NCBI GenBank assembly: GCA_030549495.1
Contig: JAUIRK010001018.1
Location: 193,501-257,500, forward strand
Direction: 5' to 3'
Length of the DNA stretch: 64,000 nt
DNA from: Nectonema munidae
Taxonomy: Eukaryota; Nematomorpha; Nectonematoida; Nectonematidae
Shown: positions 35,232-47,896 of the stretch, piece after piece
Layout: each line of letters opens with the position of its first letter
How positions within the stretch are numbered: position 1 is the stretch's first letter
Notes under the pieces: model-generated
Databases searched by the model: none
What the model saw: the letters and a program-made list of their open reading frames with translations, nothing else
Told to the model about the DNA's origin: nothing
Translations under genes and position numbers: made by a program

Positions 35232-36609
35232 ATGGATTTTGTTGAAACTCAACATGGAGGATTGAAGCCTTGCTATAATGGTTACGTTTACGTTAAGAAC
35301 AAAGACTTGCCATCTGGAAATACGTTCTACGAATGTGAACGCCGTCAACACAACAACTCCAAGGCCAAAATTACTGTGTGTGGAGATCGAATAATAAGCG
35401 AGAGACACGAGCATACTCACGCTCCAGATAGTTTTCGTCAAGATCTCCTATCTTTACGTGATGAACTGAAGGAGAAAGCTATTACAACCTATGAAACTTC
35501 ATAACAGATTTTAGCACAAAGTTTACAGAATGTCTCGGAAAGAGTCTCTAATCAGCTGCTGGCTATGAGCACTATTAGACGTTCAATCAGAAGATATAAA
35601 CAAGCTATACACGCACTGCATCCAATACCGAGAAACTTGTTTGACATGGTCATTCCAGATGAATATACAAAAACATGCAAGGAGGAAAATTTCTTACTTA
35701 ATGATAATGGACGCAGTGAGAACCGTATACTTATGTTTTCTAGTGACAAAAATATGCAACTCTTGCAATCTTCAAGTGAGTGGTTTTGCGATGGTACCTT
35801 CAAAGTAGTACCTGAACTGTTTTACCAACTATATTCTATTCATTGTTTAATTTCTAAGAGAACGATTCCATCTGTTTTGGCATTATTGCCAAACAACCGT
35901 CAAACCTCCTATGAAGAACTTTTTAGCCAACTCCGAGCTATTAACTCTAGACTTAACCCATCTAGTATTATGATTGATTATGAAAGCGCTGCAAAGAATG
36001 CATTTAACGAAATTTTTCCAAATGCAAGGGGTGTTCTTTTCATCCGTGTCAAGCAGTTTATCGGAAGGTATAATCACCTTGCTTACAATCAAGATATTTA
36101 AATGATGCTGAGTTTGCTTTAAACATTCGCACGATACCGGCCTTGGCTTTTGTGCCAGAAGACAATGTTGTAGAAGCATTTGAAAAATTACAAGAAAATA
36201 TATGCCATGAAGCAGATCCAATAGTTGACTACTTTAAAGATACATATATTGGTAGAATACGATGACGTAACAGAAGCAGCCAACTCTTCCCTATTTCTAT
36301 GTGGAACATGCATGGTCGTCTATGCAATGATTTACCACGAACAATGAATTCCTGGAAGGATGGCATAACCACTTACAGGCGAATATCACCTCGAGCCATC
36401 CAAATATCTGGTGTTTTCTTCAGGTATTGAAGACGGAACACGCTCTAAAAGACACATTCATCAACCGATTGCTGGCAGGTCATGAGCCTTCTCCTAAAAA
36501 GAAAAAATATCAAGATACAACAAAAACAATTGCAAATATTGTGCAGGATTATGGAAATCGAGAAGTAACAGATTTTTTGAGAGGAATAGCATACAATTTA
36601 AAATTTTAG
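35232..36609 (+). pseudogene. MULE transposase with FLYWCH zinc finger, decayed
   Basis: From the ATG at 35232 the frame gives a FLYWCH-type zinc finger (FYECERRQHNNSKAKITVCG, then HEHTHAPD). An in-frame TAA at 35502 is followed in the same frame by the MULE transposase domain with CDGTFKVVPELFYQLYSIH (first catalytic Asp) and MIDYESAAKNAFNEIFP (second). Near 36040 the frame shifts and continues YLNDAEFALNIRTIPALAF and VPEDNVVEAFEKLQ. After another stop and a frame change, LKTEHALKDTFINRLLAG and EPSPKKKKYQ end at 36609. At least four lesions make it non-functional as it stands. Confidence 0.88.
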
Positions 36610-36799
36610 TTTTTATTTTTTAAAAACACAATTTTGTTTTATTGATAAATTACCTTTGCTTTCACAAATAAAACAAGTTTTGTTAACTTTACTTTTATTT
36701 TACCTTTAAAAAAATTACTATCAACTTATCGCTTTTTTTCTCATAGATTGATATGTAGTAAAATATTGCATAAAACGATACAATTATAACATATTTATA

Positions 36800-36909
36800 G
36801 GACATTTTTCCATCGGGCACTTGTCCTATCTGACAGTTGTCCGTCGGGCAGTTGTCCATCGGGCTCTTGTCCGTCTGGCAGTTGTCAGTCGGGCAATTGC
36901 CCTAGAACC
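36800..36909. repeat. Right terminal tandem array of the Mutator-like element
   Basis: The units GCACTTGTCCTATC, TGACAGTTGTCCGTCGGG, CAGTTGTCCATCGGGC and so on are the inverse of the left array, ending AGAACC before the ATAACATAC duplication. Confidence 0.9.
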
Positions 36910-37180
36910 ATAACATACATAGATAAAACCTACATACAACATATAAAGATACATGAAAAAATGCATATTACATAGAACATATATAACGAATTAATAAGAG
37001 TGGAAGAAGAATAGTTTGTTATGTGAATAAAAGCCTTTATTTTACAAAACTGTTCCAGCATAAAGAATATCTTGCTTGTATTTTTAGTTTTTAGCTCTCT
37101 CAAAGTGCATCTTAAGTCGATTTCTCATATTGTATTCATTCAAACTACTGGATAAAACACACAAATTTGAATTATCTTGA

Positions 37181-37317
37181 TTAACCCATTTACGGCCAAT
37201 GTTCCCATATGGGAACATAAGTAATTTCATCTTCGTCTGCTTTTTTCAATGACTTTGAATATAAATCGTCTGCGTTTTTTAGATATCGTCTGTTTTGCTT
37301 GGCCTTAAATGGGTTAA
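37181..37317 (-). mobile_element. TTAA-type MITE, copy 2 (complete)
   Basis: It is bounded by TTAA at 37181-37184 and 37314-37317, with ends TTAACCCATTTACGGCC and GGCCTTAAATGGGTTAA. The interior words TAATTTCATCTTCGTCTGC and AAATCGTCTGCGTTTTTTAG are the inverse of those in copies 1 and 3. No coding capacity. Confidence 0.88.
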
Positions 37318-38571
37318 TCTGTCCTGAAAAAAACTTATAAGCAAAACAAAGTAGCCGCAACGTATACCTATCTTTTATTTTTAAGCTATTCATTAAACAA
37401 ATTTTTCATTTGTGTGTGCGTTAAATTTCAAATGAAATATTGATCCATTAATTTTTTTCTGGAATGAAGAAATGCTGTTAAGTTAACATGCCCCCAATTT
37501 ATTATTTAGAAAGTTAAAATTGATTCAGAAAGAGATTTATACTTCAAAATTTTTGTTGCAACAGGTAAATAATTGATATTGAGAAAAACTGAAAGTGCAA
37601 TACTTAGTTTTTTTAGTTATATAGTGATTGTATGGGTTCCATAAAAGTTTTTCATCTACGATCATTCCTAAAAAACAAATAGAACTTGAAAAATTAAGCT
37701 CAGCATCACAAAGTTTAATTGAAAATTTGTTTTTTATTGCAAAAACTTGAAGAAAAGTATATTGCTTTGGTTTTTTTCAACATTATGGACAGCATTTCCT
37801 TTCAGTTGGCTCATAACACTAAGTAAGCAGTTTTATATATTTTTATTAGTTGTATCAGAAACGCTGAAGAGAAGGGACACATCATCTGCGTATGCACATG
37901 TCATAAACACATTATCAATTTAATCCATTCCAAAATATCATTTAGATATATTATAAATAATAACAGACCCTTGAGGCCCACTAAAATTAATATTTTCCTT
38001 TACACTTGAGTTTATATTGTTGACTTGAACATATGATTTTCTATTACTAAACTTCACTAGATCTTCTTAAGCTTGAGAGAGACCAAAAATATGAATATGA
38101 GTGAAAACTATAATACTAACAAAATACGAATGAATATCTATAAGAATTAGTAGATGCTGTTAAATTAAACATGACTTGTATTTGTTGGAGCTTAGGGTCT
38201 CAATCCCGTCTGTTTAATTCGACTCATAATCGTAAGCTATGGAAGAATATTTTTCCCTTGGATGAGATATCAAAAAAATTATAAAAAAAAAACGACTCAT
38301 CTTTAATATAGGAATTTTGAAAATTTTGGAAAACTTTTAACCATTTTTACAAGTAAATGTTTTTTAAACCAACTTAACCCATTAATGACCATTAAGTTAA
38401 AATTAAATTAAAAAGGGTTCTTTGAACTGAATTATAGAAATATCTTTTGAAAGAATAAATAATTAAAAAAGATAGTGCAAAACAAACGAATTTTATTGAA
38501 GCAAATTAAAAACGTTAAATATATCATTTTTCATTCATTATAAATATGGTAGATTTAATGTTCCTCTATAG
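37318..38571. other. No gene seen
   Basis: AT-rich DNA. TTAACCCATTAATGACC at 38374 resembles one end of the TTAA MITE, without a matching second end. Confidence 0.4.
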
Positions 38572-38660
38572 CAGTGGTTCTCAAACTTTTTCAAACCATC
38601 GCCCCTTTTAACACAACCTAATTTTTCACCGCCCCCTTCCTTTAATTTTAAAACCTATTG
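38572..38660 (+). mobile_element. hAT-type terminal repeat, one end only
   Basis: CAGTGGTTCTCAAACTTTTT is the classic start of many non-autonomous hAT elements, followed by a C-rich segment (CATCGCCCC, CACCGCCCCC). I find no convincing other end. CAACCACTG at 39191-39199 is a weak candidate without a matching target duplication. Confidence 0.55.
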
Positions 38661-39370
38661 TGATGTGTATATTTTAAGCCTCTTGAATTTTGAAACACAG
38701 AGAATAAATTATCATTGATTGAATACCTTAACTGTTCACAATTTTTGCAACAAAACCTGTGTTTATCATTTTTTAAATGTCATCATGTGATGATTTTCAC
38801 CAAGCTTTGACTCAGACAGATGCAATTGATATCTTGGAGGAAGAGGAAAATTTAGTTTCAACGATTGTGATATTACCCCTTGTAACATTAAGATGAAATA
38901 TTATTACGCAATATTTTTACACTTTATTTAAATTACACACACCCCAAGGAAAGCAAATCAAATGTCTCATTCACACTATTTACAGTTACACATCACCAAT
39001 TATGACATATAATTATCAAAGTAATTGCACATCAGTTTATCAAATATATTTACAACAACATTCAAGGTTACGTGTATGTGAATTAAACGTAACCTAAAAA
39101 CGCAACTATAATGTTGAATTATTCTATAACATCGCAACATATTTCCAAAATATAAATCCAAGATCTGTACTTCAAAGCTCAGCATCTCAACAACCACTGT
39201 GCATCACAGCTCTAATCCAACCCTAACCCGAGAAACAGTAGCGAGATTTACACTAGATCCAGAGTTGGTTCCTGGCATATTCAGTAAATTAATTTTCCCT
39301 TACGTTTGTTACATCCCTTATATTTGAATAATGAACAAGTTATTGATGATGAAGGTGAAGAAAAATTATC

Positions 39371-39907
39371 TTGGTTGTTATCAACTTCCAAATGATATTT
39401 CAAGCACTTTGGACGTTTGAGTTCAGAACGAAAAAAAAATTGTTTCCACAAAAAGTCAAACAAATGGAAAAAACAAAGATTTCTCTCTTGAATCACGTAA
39501 AAGTACAGCCTTTTTCTGTAAAGATTCCAAACTTGATAGACATAAAACCAACTTGCTTTGAAAAAATTTTCAATGATGAGATTTGGAATGTGACCATTAT
39601 AGAAAGCAACATTTATCTTTATCAGAAAAATAAAAACCTTAGCAAAGATTAACTAAAAAATTTTATTGAAATTCTTCTATTTTCACAGAAAAAGATTCAT
39701 ATCTATGAGTAAATGTTATCATACTATGTTCGAAATTTATCTAAAATGTATATGAAAGGTAAACCAATCAAATTTGGTTATAAGCGATGCCTTCTTCTGG
39801 ATTTTATCTTTTTGACTTTTTACTGCACTGGCGCTTTAGATAGGAAAGGAAAAACTTTGCCTAGGGGCATGGAAGTTTTTTTGGAAGATGGTATCATATC
39901 CATGTAA
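39371..39907 (+). pseudogene. piggyBac transposase fragment
   Basis: KPTCFEKIFNDEIWNVTIIE and SNIYLYQKNKNLSKD match the segment before the catalytic core in PGBD proteins (P.xxFExFFxDE...xQxNxYxxQK). After a stop and a frame change, MKGKPIKFGYKR corresponds to the core. The region between, with the first catalytic Asp, is missing, so this is an internally deleted remnant. Confidence 0.7.
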
Positions 39908-40639
39908 TCATAAAATCTTTTGAAAGCTTTGAGACAATAATTGCAAAACGAATCAGAACAGAGAGAGAAAATTGAAATGTAAAATGCCATTTTATAAGAT
40001 TAAAAATATGATTAAAAAAATAGAGTATTTTTTATGAAGCTTACAGTTTAAATGATTCAATGGTATGATTAATTGAGTTGTTTATTTAATTTTTAACTTT
40101 TGCAATATTGATTATGTGAATAAAATTAATAGATAATGTCAACAAGAAAAAAACATATTCATAATTAATTTTTTTTATTATTTAAAATAAACAAAAAAAA
40201 ATAAACAATTTTTTTTTTAATTTTTTTTTATTATTTAATAATAGACATTTCATATTCATATTCATTAAGAAAAAAACATATTTATTATTATAGTGTAGTT
40301 GATTTACTTAAGAGGTTTTATAGCAAGCAAGTATTCATTCTAAAAAGTGGTATTGATTATTATTATTGTATCATTTGTCTAAGCCTCTCATTGAAGTTTT
40401 ATTCAAATTTTAAAATGAACCAAAATTATCTTCACAAAAAGATTTACTTAATCGCGACTTTCCTTTCTACTAAAAGGGTAAGTAAGTATGCTCCAAGTCA
40501 AAGTGAGAGTGGTCCACACCTACATCATCCTATTCCAGCTCTTATTCAAGAATAATGTTTTTTTTCTAAAAAAACAGAACAAAAATATTTAAAAAATATA
40601 ATTTTATTCTTACAGTAGTGTTTTGGCCCAAAGTTCCAC

Positions 40640-41116
40640 CAGGGATGCTCAAGCTTTTTGGTTAGTGGGCCCAAAAATACCTTTTTTTCTGTTATGATTG
40701 GGCCGCAAAAAACATAATGTGATAAACAATTTTGATTTGTTTTAAGAAAAATAAAATTAATTTTAGGCCAAAAAATTAAATTACATAAAAATATTTTTAA
40801 GAATAACAATTATTATCAACCAATAAAATCAAAAGTAGTTTATTTAAAAAGCAGATTTATATTAAAATCTTTTACATGAATCGACACGTAGGTAGGCAAT
40901 GTTGTAGAAAATTATTGTGTATAAATTGAAATTTTATGATAATTTTATTAGTATTACATAAAGATAATTTGTTACTATTTTTGTTTCAAGGCTTTGTAAA
41001 AATGGCAAAATATATTTCCACATTGCTTAGAAATGTGAATGAAGAAGTGAGCCATGCTAAGAATTGAATTGGGCCACACTGCGGCCCGCGGGCTGGAGGT
41101 TGAGTGAGCATCTCTG
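40640..41116. mobile_element. Non-autonomous hAT element, 477 bp
   Basis: The ends CAGGGATGCTCA (40640) and TGAGCATCTCTG (41116) are inverted with one mismatch. Subterminal GC-rich parts GTGGGCCCAAAAATACC, ATTGGGCCGCAAAAAAC and CACTGCGGCCCGCGGGCTGG are characteristic of hAT MITEs. The flanking octamers do not match, so the duplication has decayed or the edges are slightly off. No coding capacity. Confidence 0.75.
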
Positions 41117-43650
41117 TTATAGGGGAATACAGATTTTTCTTCCAAATTTAATAAATCAAATTTTCAAAATACAAATAAAACACTTTTTTTTAAATAATTT
41201 CAAATGTTTTTTTAAGAATTAACATTCTATTTGTTTATAGATAAAATAATTTTTTACTCATTTCAACTTTATTTGAATTCATATTTTTAAAACACTATTT
41301 CACATACATTTTTTGGTGAAAAAGCTTGCAATTAATTTAGCATTTAGATGTTAACATAAATATAGGGTTTATTTTTATGCTAATGATGAAAATTTTGAAT
41401 AACTATCAATTTTTTTAGCAAAAAATGTTACCAGTTCCTTTAGAGGAAAATTGTATAAAAAAAAAGATATTTTTTTCATCACAAAATATACTTTTCTTCT
41501 AAATCATTTGTTTTTAAATGTATTTTGTTAATTTTGTCAAAGAATAGACTTAAATGTAGTTTTGCTAAAATTATTATGAATGCTGTAGAGAATTTTTCCC
41601 TTTGCGGAAAAAAAAATTTCTCCCAAAAACTTTGTGATATTTCCATTTTTATAAGAGTTGCTCATTATATCATCTTTGAATGCAATTCGTTTTAAATGAA
41701 GAAATTACGTATGGCCTATATAGATATTAATTAATTAATTAATTAACTAAGTTGTTTTGTGACGTTCGCACCCATCCTTTCGGATATCGTGGCCCGCCCG
41801 GAATGCTGAGTCCAAGTCTAACTGGACTTTCCATCCCACTAAACACCAATCGGCCCTTGTTACAAAAGAATAGCTCTATTATATATAGTATTTTACAAGA
41901 ATTTATGTGACAATATATAAATACAACTGAGAGAACGATACAATCCTAACGCGAACGCTCCCAATTTGGGAAACAAACTTATTGTCTAGTGATACTTGAT
42001 TACTAACCACGTAGAATCGCTCGCTAGAGCACTACTAACCGTAAAAACTTGAATTCTTAGAGGAAGAAAAAGGGTAAAAAGCAAAGGAATGTATTTGTTT
42101 AAATAAAGATAGATAAAACATATAGATATCTATAATAACTTTAACAACAATTTGCAAAAATGTTTCAAGGTTAACATGGAGAAAAGGGAAAAAATGCTTA
42201 AAAATTTGCAGTATTCTAAGTTTTAAATTTTATACCTATACATGTCACGATTATGAGTATGTTACATATACACCATTTAAATGTTTTCAGGTGGAAGTGT
42301 AGTGTAATTAATTAATATGCTTGGTATGGATTGATGAGAAAAGACACGTCATTTCAGGTAATAACTCAAAGCCATATTCTTCTTGCAAATGAAAGGCAAA
42401 TAAGAAAAGACCAAAGAAGAAAGTGAAGGTGACGACAACAAAGAAAATGTGAAAATTTGAAAAATGGGAAAAATGAAGTGTTTTTAATTAAAGCTAGACC
42501 AAACGTGAAAAATTAAAAATTCAAGTAAATCATGATGACGATGAAATGTCATGATGTTCTGATGAGATTACTTATCTTGAGCATGTAATAGATGATGATG
42601 AGGTTGGGGGTGTTATATGTCTCTTATGATAGTTGACATCCATATAAGCAGATCTTTCTGATTCGGTTTGTTTTACAAAAAGATTTCTCAGCCAGTTTTT
42701 ACAGTAAAGAAAGTATTATATCAGAGTCATCGCAATACCTATATTAGTTTTTGGGCGTAATTGTTCCTTTAGTCTTGTATTTTGTGAGAAAATTTCAATA
42801 AAATAAAATATATTAATTTTAACATCAAAATACATGCCTAAAATGTATTGTAATTGTTTGTAGAATATTGTATATCATGAAGCCAATAAATTGTGTCTTG
42901 GTAAAAATATCTTTATACTGAAATTATTGTTGATTGCCTTGCAAAGAGTCTATTTTTTTTTAGCCGAGCGGAGGGCGGTGTGAAGTCAATCAACAGATTT
43001 GTTTTGCACACATAGGTTCTTAACTATATTTAATATCTACTATCATTCGATCTTTTTTATGATGTTTTTAACGATTTTTTGTCTAAACTTTATCACAGTC
43101 TGCAAATTGTCCGGTTTGCTGTCTATCCTTGTAAATTGTTGAGAAATTTTGTATATACAATTTAAGTAATTGGCATCTTGTTTCACTGAAGGATATCAAA
43201 TAATAAAGTTTTGTTTTCGCTATAAACTTGGCATCAAGCTCACTTAGAGCCAAAGATAAGCGCATATAATGTTAATGATTTTTAATTTTTCAAGTTTTGC
43301 CAATTATATTCCTCATAGAATATAGAATCTTTGAAAAAAACTCTTTGATTGACGTATGCTAGGGGAGACACATTTTGGAATCTAATTGAAGAAGTGCTTA
43401 TAAAATCACTGAGTTATCGAGTTACGACACTCAGATACATCGTACTTAGAAAGATGTTTATTTTTGTTTAAAACAGTGACATCATCCACAAAAAAGAAGA
43501 AAAATAGCAGAAGCAATTTATGAAGATATTGAAAAGAAATTGTTTGAACAGAATATATACTCTTTTTCATATTTAACTGCTTGGAAATACGCTACAAAAT
43601 CTTCTACTATTCTGTACTTGAAAGGTTGCGAGCCAATACATATTTCCCAG
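41117..43650. other. AT-rich DNA, no gene seen
   Basis: There is a TTAA-repeat microsatellite at 41727-41748 and an isolated GC-rich island at 41760-41865 (CCCATCCTTTCGGATATCG, GGCCCGCCCGGAATGC) that I cannot assign. No other signal. Confidence 0.4.
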
Positions 43651-44214
43651 TCTCAAATATACAAATACTCTAGCTTCTAAATGTTGAATTACAATTCAAA
43701 AACTTCTACCATCCAGACCAAAAGTACAAATATTTTAATTAATTTAAAAATACAATTACAAATACGTTTTTGATAAACTTATACACGTGTCCTCAGGGTA
43801 TCATCGCATTGACACGTATATTAGGGTAATTACAAAAATTATTTTCTGATGACACCACTTGCAAACGAGAAACTTTTATGTGTAATTTAAAAATACTATT
43901 ATTATTTTTCATTTTACAAAAAAAAATTTTCCTCCTGCACGTTGACAAAAAATTTGAAAAAAAATTTTTTTTTTTTTAAAAATCTAAGAACTTTAAGTTT
44001 TTTTTATTTAAGAAGGTGATCATTATACTTTAATAAATTTTATTTGCACAAAAGATATTAATAGAGATAAGTAAAGGATAATAAAAAAAATATTTTTTTC
44101 CTATAAACTTTAGGTTCAAAAATTCAAAAATTTTTGAGCACCGATGTAATTACTCCATAAGTTTTACCGTACGTTCAGTATTTTGGTTGGATCTTGGAAT
44201 ATCAAGTATCGATT

Positions 44215-45400
44215 TTTCAACTTTCCAGTGTCTCCTCAAGCAATTTATTGCCTTCTTGCACTTTGTCTTGTTTAGTGAAGTTAGCAATTCGTTAAAGATG
44301 CTTTCGTTGTAGTGCTGCGTATGAAATCAAGCGTCAGCCCACTCATAAGAGATGAACTCGCATGCTGTTCCGAGGATGCTACGCCAATCGGGCAAAAGGA
44401 AAAATGCTATAAGAGCGTATATTGCATGCGAATTCCATCTTGCTTGATGTATCTTCGAGAGTTTTTTCCAGTATATTTTGGGCCACTTTAAAGTTGTTTT
44501 GTAGTGACGATAGGCCTGGCATAGTTCATACAAAAACTTGAAGTCGTCCGGCCATCAAGGGTTCGCGCCTGCGTTAACATCATCTGTTGGACGAACCTGG
44601 TAGTTGGCTCTAAGAGAAGGGTAATTCTTCGATATTTCGTCAATAAAAGAGTAGTTAAGTTCTGGGCGGTGCTTTGTTTCGGAATGAAAAAATCCATTAT
44701 GTGTTTTAGAAGCAGATCGAGTACGTGATGTTGACAGCCGATGTACTGTGGCTTTTGAAAGCCTCTGCTTATGACATCATCCTGGATCAATTTAACAATA
44801 CCTTGCAAACAACCAGAATTTACGGCAGATGTGTCGCGCAAATATTTTTCCAAGCATTGTATTCGTCAATCAGATTATGTAGTTCTTTGTGAATAGCCTT
44901 AGCAGTACCATTTGGGCATTTTAAAATACCAAGTATTATTTCAATCATGGTATTTTTTTTAGCAAAACCACTTGATTTTCTTCCTGTAACCCTTTACCGT
45001 CAAATTGAAGACAATAACGATCATTGACTCTAATTTTTCAATTCCTTCTCTGATTATTTGTTTCCATATACCTGATTGACATAGAACTGGAACATTATAA
45101 CCGTGTTTAAAAATTGTTTCGAGAACGTTATGCGCTTTGTGTGTTGATATGTTATTCTTGCGTACCAGTAAACTTTTGTAATTTTATTTTGTCTTCAGAA
45201 GAAGAAGAACAGGAAGACAAGTGGCGCTTCGGTTCAGACTCAATACTAGAGTTGGAGTCAGATTCAGAGATAATGTCATGTGTGGATAACGACACGAAAG
45301 AACTTGATTTATTTGAAACACAAATGCGTTTTCTTGGGTGCACTGTTTTTAAAGGAGCCTGCTTGACAGTAGAATAACCAACTTTACCTCCACTTTCGGG
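44215..45400 (-). pseudogene. DNA transposase pseudogene, hAT-like, class uncertain
   Basis: On the minus strand a decayed coding region reads KYLRDTSAVNSGCLQGIVKL, IGCQHHVLDLLLKHIMDFF, LKWPKIYWKKLSKIHQARWN, AIYALIAFFLLPDWRS and EFISYEWADA. After a stop, FNELLTSLNKTKCKKAIN and DIPRSNQNTERTVKLME follow. The CQHHVLDL motif and the general layout recall hAT-like transposases, but I cannot place the family. An acidic Ser-rich stretch (CSSSSEDKIKLQ) at 45152-45343 is probably its N-terminus. Several stops and frame changes break it. A 13-bp inverted repeat TTAGGGTAATTAC (43821-43833) and GTAATTACCCTAA (46009-46021) encloses it and may be part of the element ends. Confidence 0.6.
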
Positions 45401-46809
45401 TAGAGTTTTTTTTATCCTTTGTGCTTTCCCATTTTCCTTTTTTTATTAGTGATATCAAACAACTGAGAAAGTATGGTAGTAAAATTTTATGGGTTTTTTT
45501 ATCGATTAAACGATCAAGTTTCTTTCTGATTAGTGCACTAGAAAGAGGTGAAAAATTTTAAGTTTCTTTCCAAAGCATTTCTATATCCTAAACATAGATA
45601 GTTTAATTGTAGTTTTTACTCCATCTTGTCGTAGTTCTTGGTGTCAAAAAATCAAAGTTTCCAAGAATTTGAAAATTTTATCGGCATCCGTGATTTGAAA
45701 TTTTTTCAACAAATGGAATGCTTGGATTCCTTTTTGCCTTGGATGAGAAAGACAAATTTTAGCTTTTACGCTGTTAGAAATTTTAGAAGACATTTTTTAT
45801 GGCTTGAACGGAAAAATATTTAAAAAATTAAAGGCAATTTTAAAAAATTTATAATTAATTTTTTTTAAAAAACATGTCTTTATAAATATAAGAAATAGGG
45901 AGAAGTTTTTAAAAATGTTTTAAATTTGATTTTATTAATGACATCTAGAAACAATTGTTCCACTAATCTAAGAGGTTTTGCTATTTTATTTTATAAAAAA
46001 ATTTTTTAGTAATTACCCTAAATTGTATATATATATATATTCATCAATTCAATTTACACATGGATATTATACGTCTCAGCTTCACCGATAAACGAACATT
46101 TTCCGGGGTGAATTGATATCCTGTCATGTATGGTATGATACGTCTAGTCTTGTATTTATCATTGAATTTTACATAATACAAATTTCAAATACACCAACGT
46201 TAGGATTTAAAAATACAAATAAAATTAGCATTTAATTATGAAAATCCAAATGTATTTGATCGAACCCTGGTACTTGTGCATAAGCCGGCATCTTCACTCA
46301 TCAAACCGCGGCAAACAATTGTTGACGTAAAAAAGCAATTTTTTTGGACTTTTTAATCCAAAAATTTTGATCTATATTGCACCAAATTTTTGACCTAAAG
46401 AATAATGTGAAGTTTTTTTAATTTAAAAGACTCGTTCCTTGGATTATATTAGATGAATATAAAAAATTTTTTTTAATTTGAGTCAAATAAAAAATAAAAT
46501 TTATTATTTTTCTTTTTTTAGAAATAGTTTTTTCAATTTTTGTAGAGCTACTAAATATTTATTTTTGAACTTTAATGACCTAAAAAAATCCAAATAAAGA
46601 GATAAAAATATAGTTTCAAACTATTAGTTTAAAATTAGTTTGCAGTGATTTTTTGTTCTTTTATAAAAAAGCGTCCTTATTGACTTTGGTTCGCCTTGCA
46701 GTCATCACCCACACTTCTTCTTCACGCGTTGTCCCTTTATTTCCCTCACAGAATCTTTTTCTTCTGTCATTCCTGCCTGCTTATCCTTTCTTATATTTCA
46801 TTTTTCTAT
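45401..46809. other. No gene seen
   Basis: AT-rich DNA with one arm of the 13-bp inverted repeat noted for the transposase pseudogene (46009-46021) and an AT microsatellite at 46026-46041. CAGGGTTCGATCAAATAC on the minus strand near 46272 could be a transposon end. Confidence 0.4.
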
Positions 46810-47590
46810 GATGAATATAAAGTTGTTCAGTATAGAGGCAAAAAAAAGTTACAAGAAGATTTATATAAAATATATAAATGGAGTAGAGGATGAGATTTGA
46901 AACTCAATATTAACAAGTCCTTCAAGTTGTCATCTCAAGTTGGAAAAACAGATGATATCAATTTTTATATAGGCGGAACTAAACTTAATCAAGTTGACAA
47001 TGATTTAGGATTAATTGTTGATTCAAAATTTTGTTTTTCTGATCATGTTCGTCATGTTGTAAAGAAAGCTTTCTCTATATTACACATGTTAAACAATAAT
47101 TTTTTGTTATCTGACATTGAAGTTCCACTCCATCTATTCAAATCTTTAGTCAGGCCTGTTTTAGAATATGGAAATGTGATTTTTGGAAATTCTTCAATCA
47201 TGAACATCAGAAAAATAGAAAACGTTCAGAGAGTATTTACAAAACAATTGAAAGGAATGAAAAGTTTATGTTACATTAGAAGATCGGAGAAAATTAATCT
47301 TCCTTCTTTGTATTACAGAAGCTGGAATGAAATGATTACTATATTTAATATTGTGAAAGGAAACATGAACATTGACGAGAATGTATTGTCTGGTTACTCA
47401 AAGAGAATTTCCAGATCACATTCCCTGAAATTTAAACCTGATTCCGACCAAAGTAATTAGAGACAACACTATTTAACACAAAAAGCTTATAATCACTGGA
47501 ATGGTTTGCCAAATGAAGTTGTCGATTCCTTGAATATAAATATCTTTGAAAGAAAGCTTGATGATTTAACTTATAAGAGTTATACGACTC
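46810..47590 (+). pseudogene. LINE reverse transcriptase C-terminal part
   Basis: One frame runs through two in-frame stops (46891 and 47458). KLQEDLYKIYKWSRG, DLKLNINKSFK and DNDLGLIVDSKFCFSDHV are followed by LFKSLVRPVLEYGNVIFGN, KIENVQRVFTKQLKGM and LPSLYYRSWNEMI. After the second stop come YLTQKAYNHWNGLPNEVV and NIFERKLD. This is the connection region downstream of the YADD box in CR1/Jockey-type non-LTR elements, so the copy is 5'-truncated, as LINEs usually are. The stops are few, so it is fairly young. Confidence 0.88.
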
Positions 47591-47896
47591 TGAGTGCAAC
47601 ACATACTCAAAATTTTAAATATTCAAGCCTCTAACTCTTGCATTCGGTTTCGAATGAAAAAAAGGTACTCCCATATTTTCACAAAAATTAAGCATATATT
47701 CTCATTTTTTAAAATACTTGAAAAAATTATTTGTTTTGTAATAAAAAAAATTACACTCCGTCTTCAATTCCCGCCTTTTTAAAATTTCGGACTACACCGA
47801 ATTCCGATTTCAATTCCGCTACCCTCATTGAAATTAGAAGACAAAACTATTTTTGGTATCCAGAGAAACAACTATTTTTTGTGTGATGAATTAAAT

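Larger units (their letters stand above)
32220..36909 (+). mobile_element. Mutator-like foldback transposon, 4.7 kb, with 9-bp duplication
   Basis: The ends start GGTATCCGAACAACTGCCCG (32220) and finish GGCAATTGCCCTAGAACC (36909). The flanks carry the perfect 9-bp direct repeat ATAACATAC (32211-32219 and 36910-36918), typical of Mutator-like elements. Both ends consist of about eight tandem 15-bp units of the type CCGACGGACAACTGC, in inverse orientation at the two ends. Inverted homology continues inward past the tandem units: 32220-32454 pairs with 36696-36909, and 34503-34863 pairs with about 36330-36695, so the arms include the 3' end of the transposase gene. The left arm is split by 2 kb of foreign sequence (32455-34502). 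This layout resembles the Drosophila Foldback/NOF group. The coding part is decayed (see 35232). Confidence 0.92.

Noticed and set aside
38572-39199. A complete hAT element from CAGTGGTTCTC to CAACCACTG
   Set aside because: Only about eight end bases agree and the flanking octamers differ, so I report the left end only.
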